Positions 1-5,563 of a stretch of 6,991 nt of DNA are shown here, in pieces. Made by a program: the position numbers and the translations under genes. Origin of the DNA: Acidobacteriota bacterium (GTDB lineage Bacteria > Acidobacteriota > Blastocatellia > Pyrinomonadales > Pyrinomonadaceae). Below the pieces are notes generated by a model. The model ran no database searches and was not told the DNA's origin. It was given only the letters and a program-made list of their open reading frames with translations. Numbering within the stretch: the stretch's first letter is position 1; every line of letters begins with the position of its first letter. Where the stretch lies: assembly GCA_963169175.1 (NCBI GenBank), contig CAUJFK010000041.1, positions 1 to 6,991 on the forward strand, written 5' to 3'.

Positions 1-581
1 GACGGGCGGAAAACCGCAATGTCGGTCTTACCGTCGCCGTCAAAGTCGGCCGGTGTTTGGATATCGCCCGCCTGGCCCCAGGTTATCGCGTTGAAACCAG
101 TGCCGGACCCAAGGATATACCATGTGCTGTTCGCCGGCCGGAAGACCGCACAATCGCCGGTCCCGTCGCCGTCAAAATCGCCCGCGACCGGCTTGTCTCC
201 GGCGGTCCCGAATACTGTGGACGCCAGCGGCCCGCCGAGCAGCGAACGTGAATACCATGTATTGTCAGACTCGCGGTAAACAACAAGGTCAGTCCGGCCG
301 TCGTTGTTGCGATCGGTCGGCACCGGAAGATCGCCAGGTGCTCCCCAATTTGCCGACACAAAGGCCTGGCTGCCCGACAGGAACAGGTACCATACGCCTT
401 CAGACGGCCTGAATACTGCGATATCCGTACTTCCGTCGCCGTCATAATCAGCCGGGGCCATCCGATCGCCCGTGGTTCCCCATTGCATACCCGTAAAGCC
501 CATGCTCGACTGATGCAGATACCATGTGTCGTCCGAAGGCCGCCGGACGCTTATATCAGCGCGGCCGTCGCCATCATAATC
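1..581 (-). repeat. Tandem FG-GAP/VCBS-type coding repeats, period ~132-135 bp
   Basis: Five copies of an aspartate-rich loop codon block begin (minus strand) at 581, 449, 314, 179 and 47, so the spacing is 132, 135, 135 and 132 bp (44-45 residues). Four copies read D-(Y/F)-D-G-D-G. The third reads D-R-N-N-D-G, with Asn in place of one acidic residue. Each unit then carries a (V/F)-(R/Y)-(R/P/E) stretch, a TWY/VWY motif and a W/F-G strand. The array runs off the window. Full propellers of this type usually need about seven blades, so more copies are expected beyond position 1. Confidence 0.85.
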
Positions 582-2990
582 AAATAGCGTTGGGGCTGAT
601 ACGGGAGGAACGGCGCTGGTAATAAATACCAACGCGTTGTTCGGCACACCCAGCGTGGAACCGCCGCCGGTGGCATTTGAAAGAATGGCACGGAAACTCT
701 CGTCAGGTTCGCTCGTCCCGTCATTCGTGATCGGGACAATGAACGCCTGCGTCGTCTGGCCACCGGCGAAGTTGAGTGTTCCTGAGACCGCAGTGTAATC
801 CTGCCCGGCAATGGCGGTGCCGTCGGCGGTCGAATAACTTACCGTCGCCCCATTTGAAAGCCCGCCCGTGCGCTGGATCGTGATCGTCACGAATGCACTC
901 GATTCGGAGACCGAGTATTCGGCATTGGTGAACCTGAATGCTCCGCCGACGTCGTCATTGAGTATCGTTCCCTGGCCCGAGTCATCCGCGATGGTTGCAC
1001 CTAACGGATTGGCGAGGACGACCGAGAAAGTTTCATTCGCTTCGTTATCGTAGTCACCCGCCACGGAAATGGCCACCTGCTTGGCCGTTTCACCGGGTTC
1101 AAAGACAATAGTTCCCTGCTGGAGCGAAGTATAATCGCCCGGGGCGGTTGCGGTGCCGTCAACGGTCGAGTAAAAAACGCTGATCTCCTGCGACGATGGC
1201 CCGCTCAAAGAGACGGTAAATGCAAGCGGTGACAATCCCGTGTTGCCTTCAAGCCGGCTTACGTCATTTACCGAAAGTGAAGGCGGTACGTCGTTGTCGA
1301 TGATCGTCAGAATAGCGTTGATCGGCGAACCGAGAATGGCACCGCCGGTCGCATTTTCAAGGGCCAGATTCACCGTTTCATTGGGCTCATCAACACCGTC
1401 ATTTATGATCGGCACATTGACGGTCTTGCTCGCCTCATCCGGGTCAAAGACGACCACGGATCTAATGCTCGTATAATCCTCGCCGCCGGCGGCGGTACCG
1501 TCAACAGTAACAAACCGCACCGTTACGCCCTGTGACAGGCCGCCCGTCCGCGTGACTGTGATGGCCGCGTTTCCGTCGCCTTCGCCGGCCGAGAAGTTGG
1601 CTGATGCGAACTGGACAGTGCCCGGCGTATCGTCATTCAGGAGCGTGCCGACACCCTGCGAATCTGCGATAACGGCGTTCGTCGCGGTGGTGATGTTGAG
1701 CAGAAAATCCTCGTCAGGCTCGACCACGAAATCACCAAGGATGCTGATCGGGATCGGTTTTGAGACCTCGCCTGGGTTAAAGGTGATCGAAGAATTGGAT
1801 ACAGCAACATAGTCTGATCCGGCGGTCGCGGTGCCATTCTGAGTCGAGTATTGCAGCGTTACCGTTTGCTGCGACGGATTGCTCAGCGAGACCGTAAAGT
1901 TGAGCGTGTTGAGAGCATTTCCCTCTTGCTGAGCGACATCGTTGATCGTGACCTGAGGCGTCGAATCGTTATCGATAATTGTCAGTACCGCCGCGCCGGG
2001 AGCTCCCAGATTTACGCCGACCGGATCGCTGAGGGCAAGATTGACCGTCTCGTTTGCTTCGAGGATCGTATCGTCGCTTATCTGGACCACGAATGTCTTT
2101 GGAGCGGAATCACCGTTCGACCAGTTAAGCGTGCCTGAAGCCGCGGTATAATCCGCTCCCGCGGTCGCCGAGCCGTTGGAGGTCGCAAAATTAACGGACG
2201 CAGCCCCTGAACCGGGTCCTGAACGCGTGACGGTTATAGTCGCTGAAAGAACACTTTCGTTTACGGAAAACGTGGTCGAACTAAACTGGACCGTGTCACC
2301 GGCAGGTGTCGGTGTTGGTGTTGGCGTCGGCGTTGCCGTAGGCGTTGGAGTTGGGGTCGGTGTCACCGTCGGAGTTGGAGTTACAGTTGGTGTCGGTGTA
2401 ACAGTAGGGGTCGGCTCCGCATCGTCATTCAGGAGCGTCATCGTCCCAATGCCAGTGCCGATCTCAGCGTTGATCGGCGTGTCGAGTTCAACCGTAAATG
2501 CCTCATCCGGCTCGGGTGTCAGGTCGCCATTTATGGTGACCGGCACGAGCACTATCGTCTCGCCAGGTGCAAATGTCACTTGTCCGCCAACCGCCGTGTA
2601 ATCGGAGCCGGCGGTGGCGGTGCCGTCTTTTGTTGAGTAATTGACCGCTACGGCGTCATGCGACGACACATCCAATGAAAGTGTAAAAATAAGTACATTC
2701 GTACCATTGCCTTCGGCCTGCGTGACATCATCGATCGAAACAGTGGGGCCAAATAAATTCCGGCCGGCAAAAAGGCGCGCCGATCCGTTTTGATGAAGCG
2801 AAGAAAACATCGCCTTGCCATAACGTCCAAATTCAGGCTGCGAGAGAATGTTCGAGGCCGGAAGCCGGCATGCTTCGAGGGCGAATGCATTGCCGTAGGC
2901 ACCGGAAACCAAAACGAACACGGCCGCGATCGCCAGTACAAAAGACCGGGTAGAAGGCCAGACAATAGTAGAAGCTTGGGTTGAAATCAT
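1..2990 (-). CDS. Secreted Calx-beta / FG-GAP (VCBS)-repeat surface protein, 3' end outside window
   Basis: One open frame runs without a stop from the ATG at 2990 to the window edge (996 codons seen, C-terminus missing). The start is supported by GGAGG (3001-2997) 6 nt upstream; an in-frame ATG at 3017 lacks a good ribosome site. Residues 16-37 form a hydrophobic signal peptide ending A35-F-A37, a good signal peptidase I site, so the product is exported. Six Calx-beta domains begin near residues 83, 232, 346, 457, 571 and 683. Each carries a GTA.AG.DYT-like strand and an acidic D..E.(D/N)E.(F/V) motif; in this family such acidic residues bind calcium. A Pro/Thr linker fills residues 193-229. 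From residue 804, aspartate-rich D.DGDG loops recur at 804, 848, 893, 938 and 982 with WY and W/F-G motifs between them, as in FG-GAP/VCBS repeats that form calcium-bound beta-propellers. Probable role: extracellular adhesion or matrix protein (inference). No catalytic domain is visible. Confidence 0.93.
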   Translation of the reverse strand, partial: MISTQASTIVWPSTRSFVLAIAAVFVLVSGAYGNAFALEACRLPASNILSQPEFGRYGKAMFSSLHQNGSARLFAGRNLFGPTVSIDDVTQAEGNGTNVLIFTLSLDVSSHDAVAVNYSTKDGTATAGSDYTAVGGQVTFAPGETIVLVPVTINGDLTPEPDEAFTVELDTPINAEIGTGIGTMTLLNDDAEPTPTVTPTPTVTPTPTVTPTPTPTPTATPTPTPTPTPAGDTVQFSSTTFSVNESVLSATITVTRSGPGSGAASVNFATSNGSATAGADYTAASGTLNWSNGDSAPKTFVVQISDDTILEANETVNLALSDPVGVNLGAPGAAVLTIIDNDSTPQVTINDVAQQEGNALNTLNFTVSLSNPSQQTVTLQYSTQNGTATAGSDYVAVSNSSITFNPGEVSKPIPISILGDFVVEPDEDFLLNITTATNAVIADSQGVGTLLNDDTPGTVQFASANFSAGEGDGNAAITVTRTGGLSQGVTVRFVTVDGTAAGGEDYTSIRSVVVFDPDEASKTVNVPIINDGVDEPNETVNLALENATGGAILGSPINAILTIIDNDVPPSLSVNDVSRLEGNTGLSPLAFTVSLSGPSSQEISVFYSTVDGTATAPGDYTSLQQGTIVFEPGETAKQVAISVAGDYDNEANETFSVVLANPLGATIADDSGQGTILNDDVGGAFRFTNAEYSVSESSAFVTITIQRTGGLSNGATVSYSTADGTAIAGQDYTAVSGTLNFAGGQTTQAFIVPITNDGTSEPDESFRAILSNATGGGSTLGVPNNALVFITSAVPPVSAPTLFDYDGDGRADISVRRPSDDTWYLHQSSMGFTGMQWGTTGDRMAPADYDGDGSTDIAVFRPSEGVWYLFLSGSQAFVSANWGAPGDLPVPTDRNNDGRTDLVVYRESDNTWYSRSLLGGPLASTVFGTAGDKPVAGDFDGDGTGDCAVFRPANSTWYILGSGTGFNAITWGQAGDIQTPADFDGDGKTDIAVFRP
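2304..2414 (-). repeat. Pro/Thr-rich linker repeat (codons 193-229)
   Basis: This 111-bp low-complexity stretch of the large minus-strand gene encodes 37 residues made almost only of PT dipeptides, beginning with three PTPTVT hexads. Codons vary (CCG/CCA/CCT for Pro; ACA/ACC/ACG/ACT for Thr), so the peptide pattern is kept better than the DNA. This argues against very recent slippage. Such linkers are usually extended, protease-resistant and sometimes glycosylated spacers in exported proteins. Confidence 0.9.
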
Positions 2991-2996
2991 AGTACG

Positions 2997-3001
2997 CCTC
3001 C
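2997..3001 (-). promoter_or_regulatory. Shine-Dalgarno site of the Calx-beta gene
   Basis: GGAGG read on the minus strand lies 6 nt before the ATG at 2990. It is a near-consensus ribosome site and decides the start in favour of 2990 over the in-frame ATG at 3017, which has no comparable site. Confidence 0.75.
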
Positions 3002-3023
3002 GACCGACGGTGCTCATACAGCT

Positions 3024-3176
3024 TTATCCATCAAAACCGCTGCCGCCGTAACACACATAGCGCTCGGCCGTTTCGCGTACTGCCTCGTCGATCAGGTACA
3101 GCAAACGCAGCGAATCTGCCGCCGCGCGCAAGATATTTGGTGAAGAGAAGGTCTGAACTTTCGCTAAAGGTAACAC
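3024..3176 (-). CDS. Possible 50-residue small ORF upstream of the Calx-beta gene
   Basis: A minus-strand frame starting at GTG 3176 ends at TAA 3026-3024, 33 nt before the Calx-beta ATG and in the same frame as that gene. An earlier GTG lies at 3188, and the frame is closed by TGA at 3194-3192. The second half reads like a natural amphipathic helix (from about residue 15, ILRAAADSLRLLYLIDEAVR) with GC-rich, coding-like codons, followed by a Gly-rich tail (YGGSGFDG). There is no ATG and no good Shine-Dalgarno, and I recognise no family. It could be a leader peptide, the remnant of a gene cut short on the side facing the 3217-3615 element, or chance. Confidence 0.2.
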   Translation of the reverse strand: MLPLAKVQTFSSPNILRAAADSLRLLYLIDEAVRETAERYVCYGGSGFDG

Positions 3177-3216
3177 GGAAAAGCCCACGAATCAAGCTTT
3201 TCTGAGTGCAATGTAG

Positions 3217-3270
3217 TTAGCACGTCATATGTCCTACGAGAATAGCAGGTGAGATGTCCGGGTTCAGCGG
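3217..3270 (+). repeat. Left terminal inverted repeat of the MITE-like element
   Basis: It starts TTAGCACGTCATATGTCC, which is the exact reverse complement of 3598-3615. The inner part carries GAATAGC and AGATGTCCG blocks that recur in the right arm at the same distance from the end. Confidence 0.8.
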
Positions 3271-3375
3271 TTGAAGGCAAATCCGTTTAGAGGGAAGTCA
3301 TGAGAAATTACGCCGAGATCGGAATGAAAACGGCGATGATAAGAAGCGAGATCTTAATGCCAATTAACAATTTTT

Positions 3376-3436
3376 CAATTGACCATGAACAATTCGGCCA
3401 CTCCTGTGCGGCCCCTGAATTGTCCATTGTAAATTT
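3376..3436. repeat. Internal imperfect palindrome / hairpin of the MITE-like element
   Basis: Arms 3376-3395 and 3417-3436 are reverse complements at 16 of 20 positions. Inside them GGCC (3396-3399) pairs with GGCC (3410-3413) around a ~10-nt loop, with a 3-nt bulge. The structure sits near the element's centre and could form a cruciform in DNA or a stem-loop in read-through RNA. Confidence 0.6.
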
Positions 3437-3561
3437 GGCAATCGTACATTGGTAGTATGTAGCTTGAGCCACCGGTAAACTCAGTGTTGGAAGGCTGAGA
3501 TGAGGCCTACACTCCATAAGGTCAGGCCTACGATATTACGATTCTGACCCTACTTTCCCAT

Positions 3562-3615
3562 CCATTGAAGGCGGACATCTTATCCGCTATTCCTACCGGA
3601 CATATGACGTGCTAA
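3562..3615 (-). repeat. Right terminal inverted repeat of the MITE-like element
   Basis: Read on the minus strand from 3615 it repeats the left arm: 18 perfect bases, a 5-base mismatch block, GAATAGC, then AGATGTCCG and TTCA at matching offsets. Subterminal ATGTCC motifs occur twice in each arm and could be transposase-binding sites (inference). Confidence 0.8.
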
Positions 3616-3637
3616 TCACACAGTGGCGGGCACTATC

Positions 3638-3666
3638 TTGCTAGGCCCATAGATACGTGCTACATT
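3638..3666 (+). promoter_or_regulatory. Weak candidate promoter for the 3682 gene
   Basis: TTGCTA (3638-3643) and TACATT (3661-3666) are separated by exactly 17 bp and match the sigma-70 consensus hexamers at 4 of 6 positions each. Transcription would begin only about 10 nt before the ATG, giving an almost leaderless message. It lies between the right end of the MITE-like element and the gene, so it is not inside the element. Confidence 0.25.
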
Positions 3667-3681
3667 CCGTGGGATTCGATC

Positions 3682-4002
3682 ATGACAACCCTTGTTACCG
3701 AGCACCGTTCGCGTCCATTTCCTCGCTATGTGGCCGTTATCGGAGCGGCCGGCGGCCTTGGTCAGGGCATCCTCAGTATTTGCCGTGCCGAGGGGATCGG
3801 GTTCACGGCCATAGTTCGCTCTAGGCCAGAACGCGTAAATGAAGTGCCGGCAGGCTCACGAGTTGCCGTTGTCGCCTCGCGGGGCTGGGATGGAGCTCTA
3901 AATTCGTGGTTCCCGGTCTCGTATTGTGCAATGGCCCGTTGGATGCTCGGGGAGGCGGCAGCAAATCAGTTTGTCCGCGAAGCTCCTCTCGTATCACGCT
4001 GA
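3682..4002 (+). CDS. NAD(P)-binding Rossmann-fold (NmrA/atypical SDR-like) protein, probably internally deleted
   Basis: Residues 17-46 form a classic Rossmann start: strand YVAVIGAAG, glycine motif G21-A-A-G24-G-L-G27, a helix, then the second strand FTAIVRS with a basic R46-S-R48, often a sign of NADP(H) preference. After VAVVAS (61-66) the protein passes at once to RGWDGALNSWFPVSYCAMARWMLGEAAANQF (67-97). This resembles the C-terminal stretch of NmrA-like oxidoreductases (PVSY..MA.WML.EA...) rather than the third and fourth strands of the fold. The family usually has about 200-300 residues; this one has 106, so ~100 or more central residues holding the substrate site seem to be missing without loss of frame. 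It is probably a decayed, non-functional gene; a real mini-protein is less likely. The ATG has only a weak GGGA upstream. The stop is 9 nt before the next ATG. Confidence 0.6.
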   Translation: MTTLVTEHRSRPFPRYVAVIGAAGGLGQGILSICRAEGIGFTAIVRSRPERVNEVPAGSRVAVVASRGWDGALNSWFPVSYCAMARWMLGEAAANQFVREAPLVSR

Positions 4003-4011
4003 CGACGATGA

Positions 4012-4578
4012 ATGAGTTCGGCGAAACGCTCTATCACAATGGAACTGGACAGATATTTCATTGCCACAGCACAGATATCTCTTGCCATTGCGGGTTTTGC
4101 AGGGATAGTTGCTGCATATCGCAACGAATCTGTGCATGAGTGGCTTGAGGTCGAGCGGTTTTGGCTTCGCCTGCTGCTCCTGAACTCGATCCTGCCTTTT
4201 ACCTTCAGTTTGGCCGGCATCTTCTTCCTTGCGACGGGGCCTCACCCGATCGCAGGTTGGAGATTCTTGAGCGGATTCGCTGCGATCTGTTTGGTGCCCT
4301 ACGCCGTAATGATCATACGAGGGCTGCGTGGTTTCGCTCCCGGTGCTCTAAGGGCAGCCGGAAGCGGTTCATTTGCGAGCTTCGCCCTCTTTTCGATACT
4401 GGTCGGGGTATGCCTGCTTCAGGTCTGGAACGCCACGGTCGGATCTGCGTTCTGGCCGTATTTCGGTGCGATCCTGGCGCTTATAATCGGTGCGATTTTC
4501 CAGTTTGTTCGGCTGGTCCTGAAGCCTCAGCGACTAAAGGCGGTGGACCCTCCGAACGATATCTTGGAGGAAGAATAA
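4012..4578 (+). CDS. Five-span integral membrane protein of unknown function
   Basis: The 188-residue product has about five hydrophobic segments: residues 16-36, 51-74, 82-104, 119-138 and 146-169. It ends in a charged tail (KPQRLKAVDPPNDILEEE) that is probably cytoplasmic. The first segment, TAQISLAIAGFAGIVAAYR, is a pattern I associate with a family of uncharacterised bacterial membrane proteins, but I cannot name it. No signal peptide, cofactor motif or transport signature is visible. The start is uncertain: ATG 4012 has no clear ribosome site, and Met10 at 4039 would begin MELDRYF just before the first span. The gene follows the truncated Rossmann-fold gene by 9 nt and abuts the next gene, so it forms a tight pair with that second membrane protein. 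Confidence 0.8.
   Translation: MSSAKRSITMELDRYFIATAQISLAIAGFAGIVAAYRNESVHEWLEVERFWLRLLLLNSILPFTFSLAGIFFLATGPHPIAGWRFLSGFAAICLVPYAVMIIRGLRGFAPGALRAAGSGSFASFALFSILVGVCLLQVWNATVGSAFWPYFGAILALIIGAIFQFVRLVLKPQRLKAVDPPNDILEEE
4566..4570 (+). promoter_or_regulatory. Shine-Dalgarno site of the second membrane gene
   Basis: GGAGG (within TTGGAGGAAG) lies inside the last codons of the upstream gene, 8 nt before ATG 4579. It is the strongest ribosome site on the plus strand here. With the adjoining stop and start codons it points to translational coupling. Confidence 0.75.
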
Positions 4579-4995
4579 ATGGAATACACTGTTGGAATCG
4601 TTCTTGGTATTGCTATCGGAATTTTCTCGAGCCTCGTCGGCCTCGACCGTGACCGTGCTCTTTATCCGGTGGCATTGATCGTCATTGCTTCGTATTACTG
4701 CCTCTATGCGATAGTTGGGGGATCGAACTCTGCGCTAGTGAACGAAATGATCGCGGCCGCTGTATTTGTCGTCGTTGCAGCTATCGGATTTAGAACGAAT
4801 CTTTGGCTCGTCGCCGCTGGCATCGCGGGCCATGGCGTCTTTGACCTTTTCCATCACCTGATCATTGAGAATCCAGGCCTCCCAACCTTTTGGCCAATGT
4901 TCTGCATGTCCATCGACATCGTTCTCGGAGCCTATTTGGCACTAATGCTTTGGCGGAAAACGATCGCATCGACACCGATGCAAGGTGTCCGGTGA
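4579..4995 (+). CDS. Small membrane protein, DUF6010-like
   Basis: The 138-residue product has about five hydrophobic segments (4-21, 28-47, 54-71, 75-93, 104-125). Two polar clusters stand out: D23-R-D-R26 in the first loop, and H85-G-V-F-D89-L-F-H92-H93 at the end of the fourth span. Histidines and an aspartate at a membrane edge could bind a metal or form an active site, but this is inference. Size, the GLDRDRALYP motif and the GHGVFD motif match what I recall of the DUF6010 family, whose function is unknown; this assignment is from memory. The ATG touches the TAA of the preceding membrane gene and has a strong Shine-Dalgarno, so the two are almost surely co-transcribed and may form a complex. 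Confidence 0.82.
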   Translation: MEYTVGIVLGIAIGIFSSLVGLDRDRALYPVALIVIASYYCLYAIVGGSNSALVNEMIAAAVFVVVAAIGFRTNLWLVAAGIAGHGVFDLFHHLIIENPGLPTFWPMFCMSIDIVLGAYLALMLWRKTIASTPMQGVR

Positions 4996-5174
4996 ACCTC
5001 CGATCAAGTCTCTGCGTGGGCGCCTGTAGGCCTGGAATTTTATTAATTTTCGGACTCACTCGGAAAATATCGAAGGTATGGGTAGTGCATCAGTTCGAAT
5101 TGTCTTACAGGGGGGCGGCCCGGGAAGATGGCAGCCGGATGCGAAGCTTCTGGTTAGGCGGATTCGAAATGCAG

Positions 5175-5193
5175 CGTGCGTTGAAGACGCACG
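5175..5193. repeat. Perfect 7-bp hairpin
   Basis: CGTGCGT (5175-5181) and ACGCACG (5187-5193) pair perfectly around TGAAG. No T-run follows on either strand, so it is not a simple intrinsic terminator. Its role is unknown. Confidence 0.45.
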
Positions 5194-5305
5194 ACCTACA
5201 ACACCTATCCGCATCTTCAATGCCGGATGTCGTCGGCAGCTACCGTCCAGAGGTTTCACCACTGGCTACTCTCTTGACGGCCGCTGCGCGGCACACTGAC
5301 TCAAA

Positions 5306-5340
5306 CTGATGAACCATCAGGGCATGAGCCAAATGCTTTT
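5306..5340 (+). terminator. Weak terminator-like structure
   Basis: CTGATG/CATCAG (5306-5311, 5315-5320) forms a 6-bp stem with a 3-nt loop. It is followed by a weaker GCAT/ATGC stem (5322-5325, 5333-5336) that ends directly in TTTT (5337-5340). The low GC of the second stem and the short T-run make this a poor intrinsic terminator. Its place between the membrane pair and pilT fits the end of a transcription unit. Confidence 0.25.
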
Positions 5341-5378
5341 AGCTCAAGATCAGCCATACAAGCAGCCCGGAAAAAAGA

Positions 5379-5408
5379 TTGACGGCAGTTGCGGGGTCGG
5401 GTTAAACT
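5379..5408 (+). promoter_or_regulatory. Weak candidate promoter for pilT
   Basis: TTGACG (5379-5384; 5 of 6 to consensus) and TAAACT (5403-5408; 4 of 6) are separated by 18 bp. It would leave a leader of about 150 nt before pilT. A second TTGACG at 5413-5418 has only a poor -10 partner. This is a consensus match only. Confidence 0.25.
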
Positions 5409-5563
5409 TGCTTTGACGGTTTATCTGCGTTTTTGCATACCAGTCTGTCCACTTGAGCCGTTGATCTATAGCCCCGTATTCGGCATCTCATTCTCGACAA
5501 AAGTTTTAGCAAGATCCTTCGAGCCTGAAAATTATCGCATTTGGCCTCTTTTAGCCGACGAAT

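Larger units (their letters stand above)
3217..3615. mobile_element. MITE-like / non-autonomous IS element, 399 bp, no transposase
   Basis: The two ends are inverted copies of each other. The outer 18 bp match perfectly, and about 42 of the first 54 positions match without gaps. A TA dinucleotide lies symmetrically one base inside each end (3218-3219 and 3613-3614). If the true ends begin at GCACGTCATATGTCC, the element would be 393 bp flanked by a TA duplication, as in IS630/Tc1-mariner-type insertions (inference). No ORF inside resembles a transposase; the longest (3517-3308, minus) is 69 residues without a ribosome site. The middle holds a large imperfect palindrome. Size, terminal repeats and lack of a transposase fit a MITE that would be moved in trans. 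The family is not identified, and no longer target duplication is visible. Confidence 0.7.
4996..5563. other. 568-bp region without a convincing gene
   Basis: Several frames stay open here (plus 4890-5309, plus 5078-5299, minus 5262-5056), but they overlap each other and have no ribosome sites or recognisable motifs. The most gene-like part is a 46-residue plus-strand piece starting at ATG 5169 and ending at TGA 5307-5309, whose stop lies inside a hairpin. An AT-rich patch lies at 5036-5049. Hairpins are present at 5175-5193 and 5306-5320, and a possible promoter at 5379-5408. The region probably holds the 3' end of the membrane-gene transcript, perhaps a gene relic, and the pilT upstream region. 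Confidence 0.5.

Noticed and set aside
19..2138. Several plus- and minus-strand ORFs of 61-120 residues across the first 2 kb
   Set aside because: All lie over the continuous minus-strand Calx-beta/VCBS frame and are out of frame or antisense to it; none has a ribosome site or family motif.
2176..2601. Plus-strand ORF with a long Gly-Val repeat
   Set aside because: It is the antisense shadow of the Pro/Thr linker and flanking Calx-beta codons; the minus-strand frame is open throughout and carries recognisable domains.
3308..3517. Minus-strand 69-residue ORF inside the MITE-like element with a hydrophobic C-terminus (a small membrane peptide or toxin?)
   Set aside because: There is no Shine-Dalgarno for ATG 3517 or for the internal ATG at 3427. 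The hydrophobic run comes from AT-rich repeat DNA, and the frame overlaps the palindrome.
3217..3615. Target-site duplication longer than TA around the element
   Set aside because: The flanks (…GTAG on the left, TCAC… on the right) do not repeat each other; only the symmetric TA can serve.
4890..5309. Plus-strand 139-residue ORF overlapping the end of the second membrane gene
   Set aside because: It needs a TTG start inside a well-supported gene and has no ribosome site or recognisable motif. Only its last 46 codons are kept as an open question.
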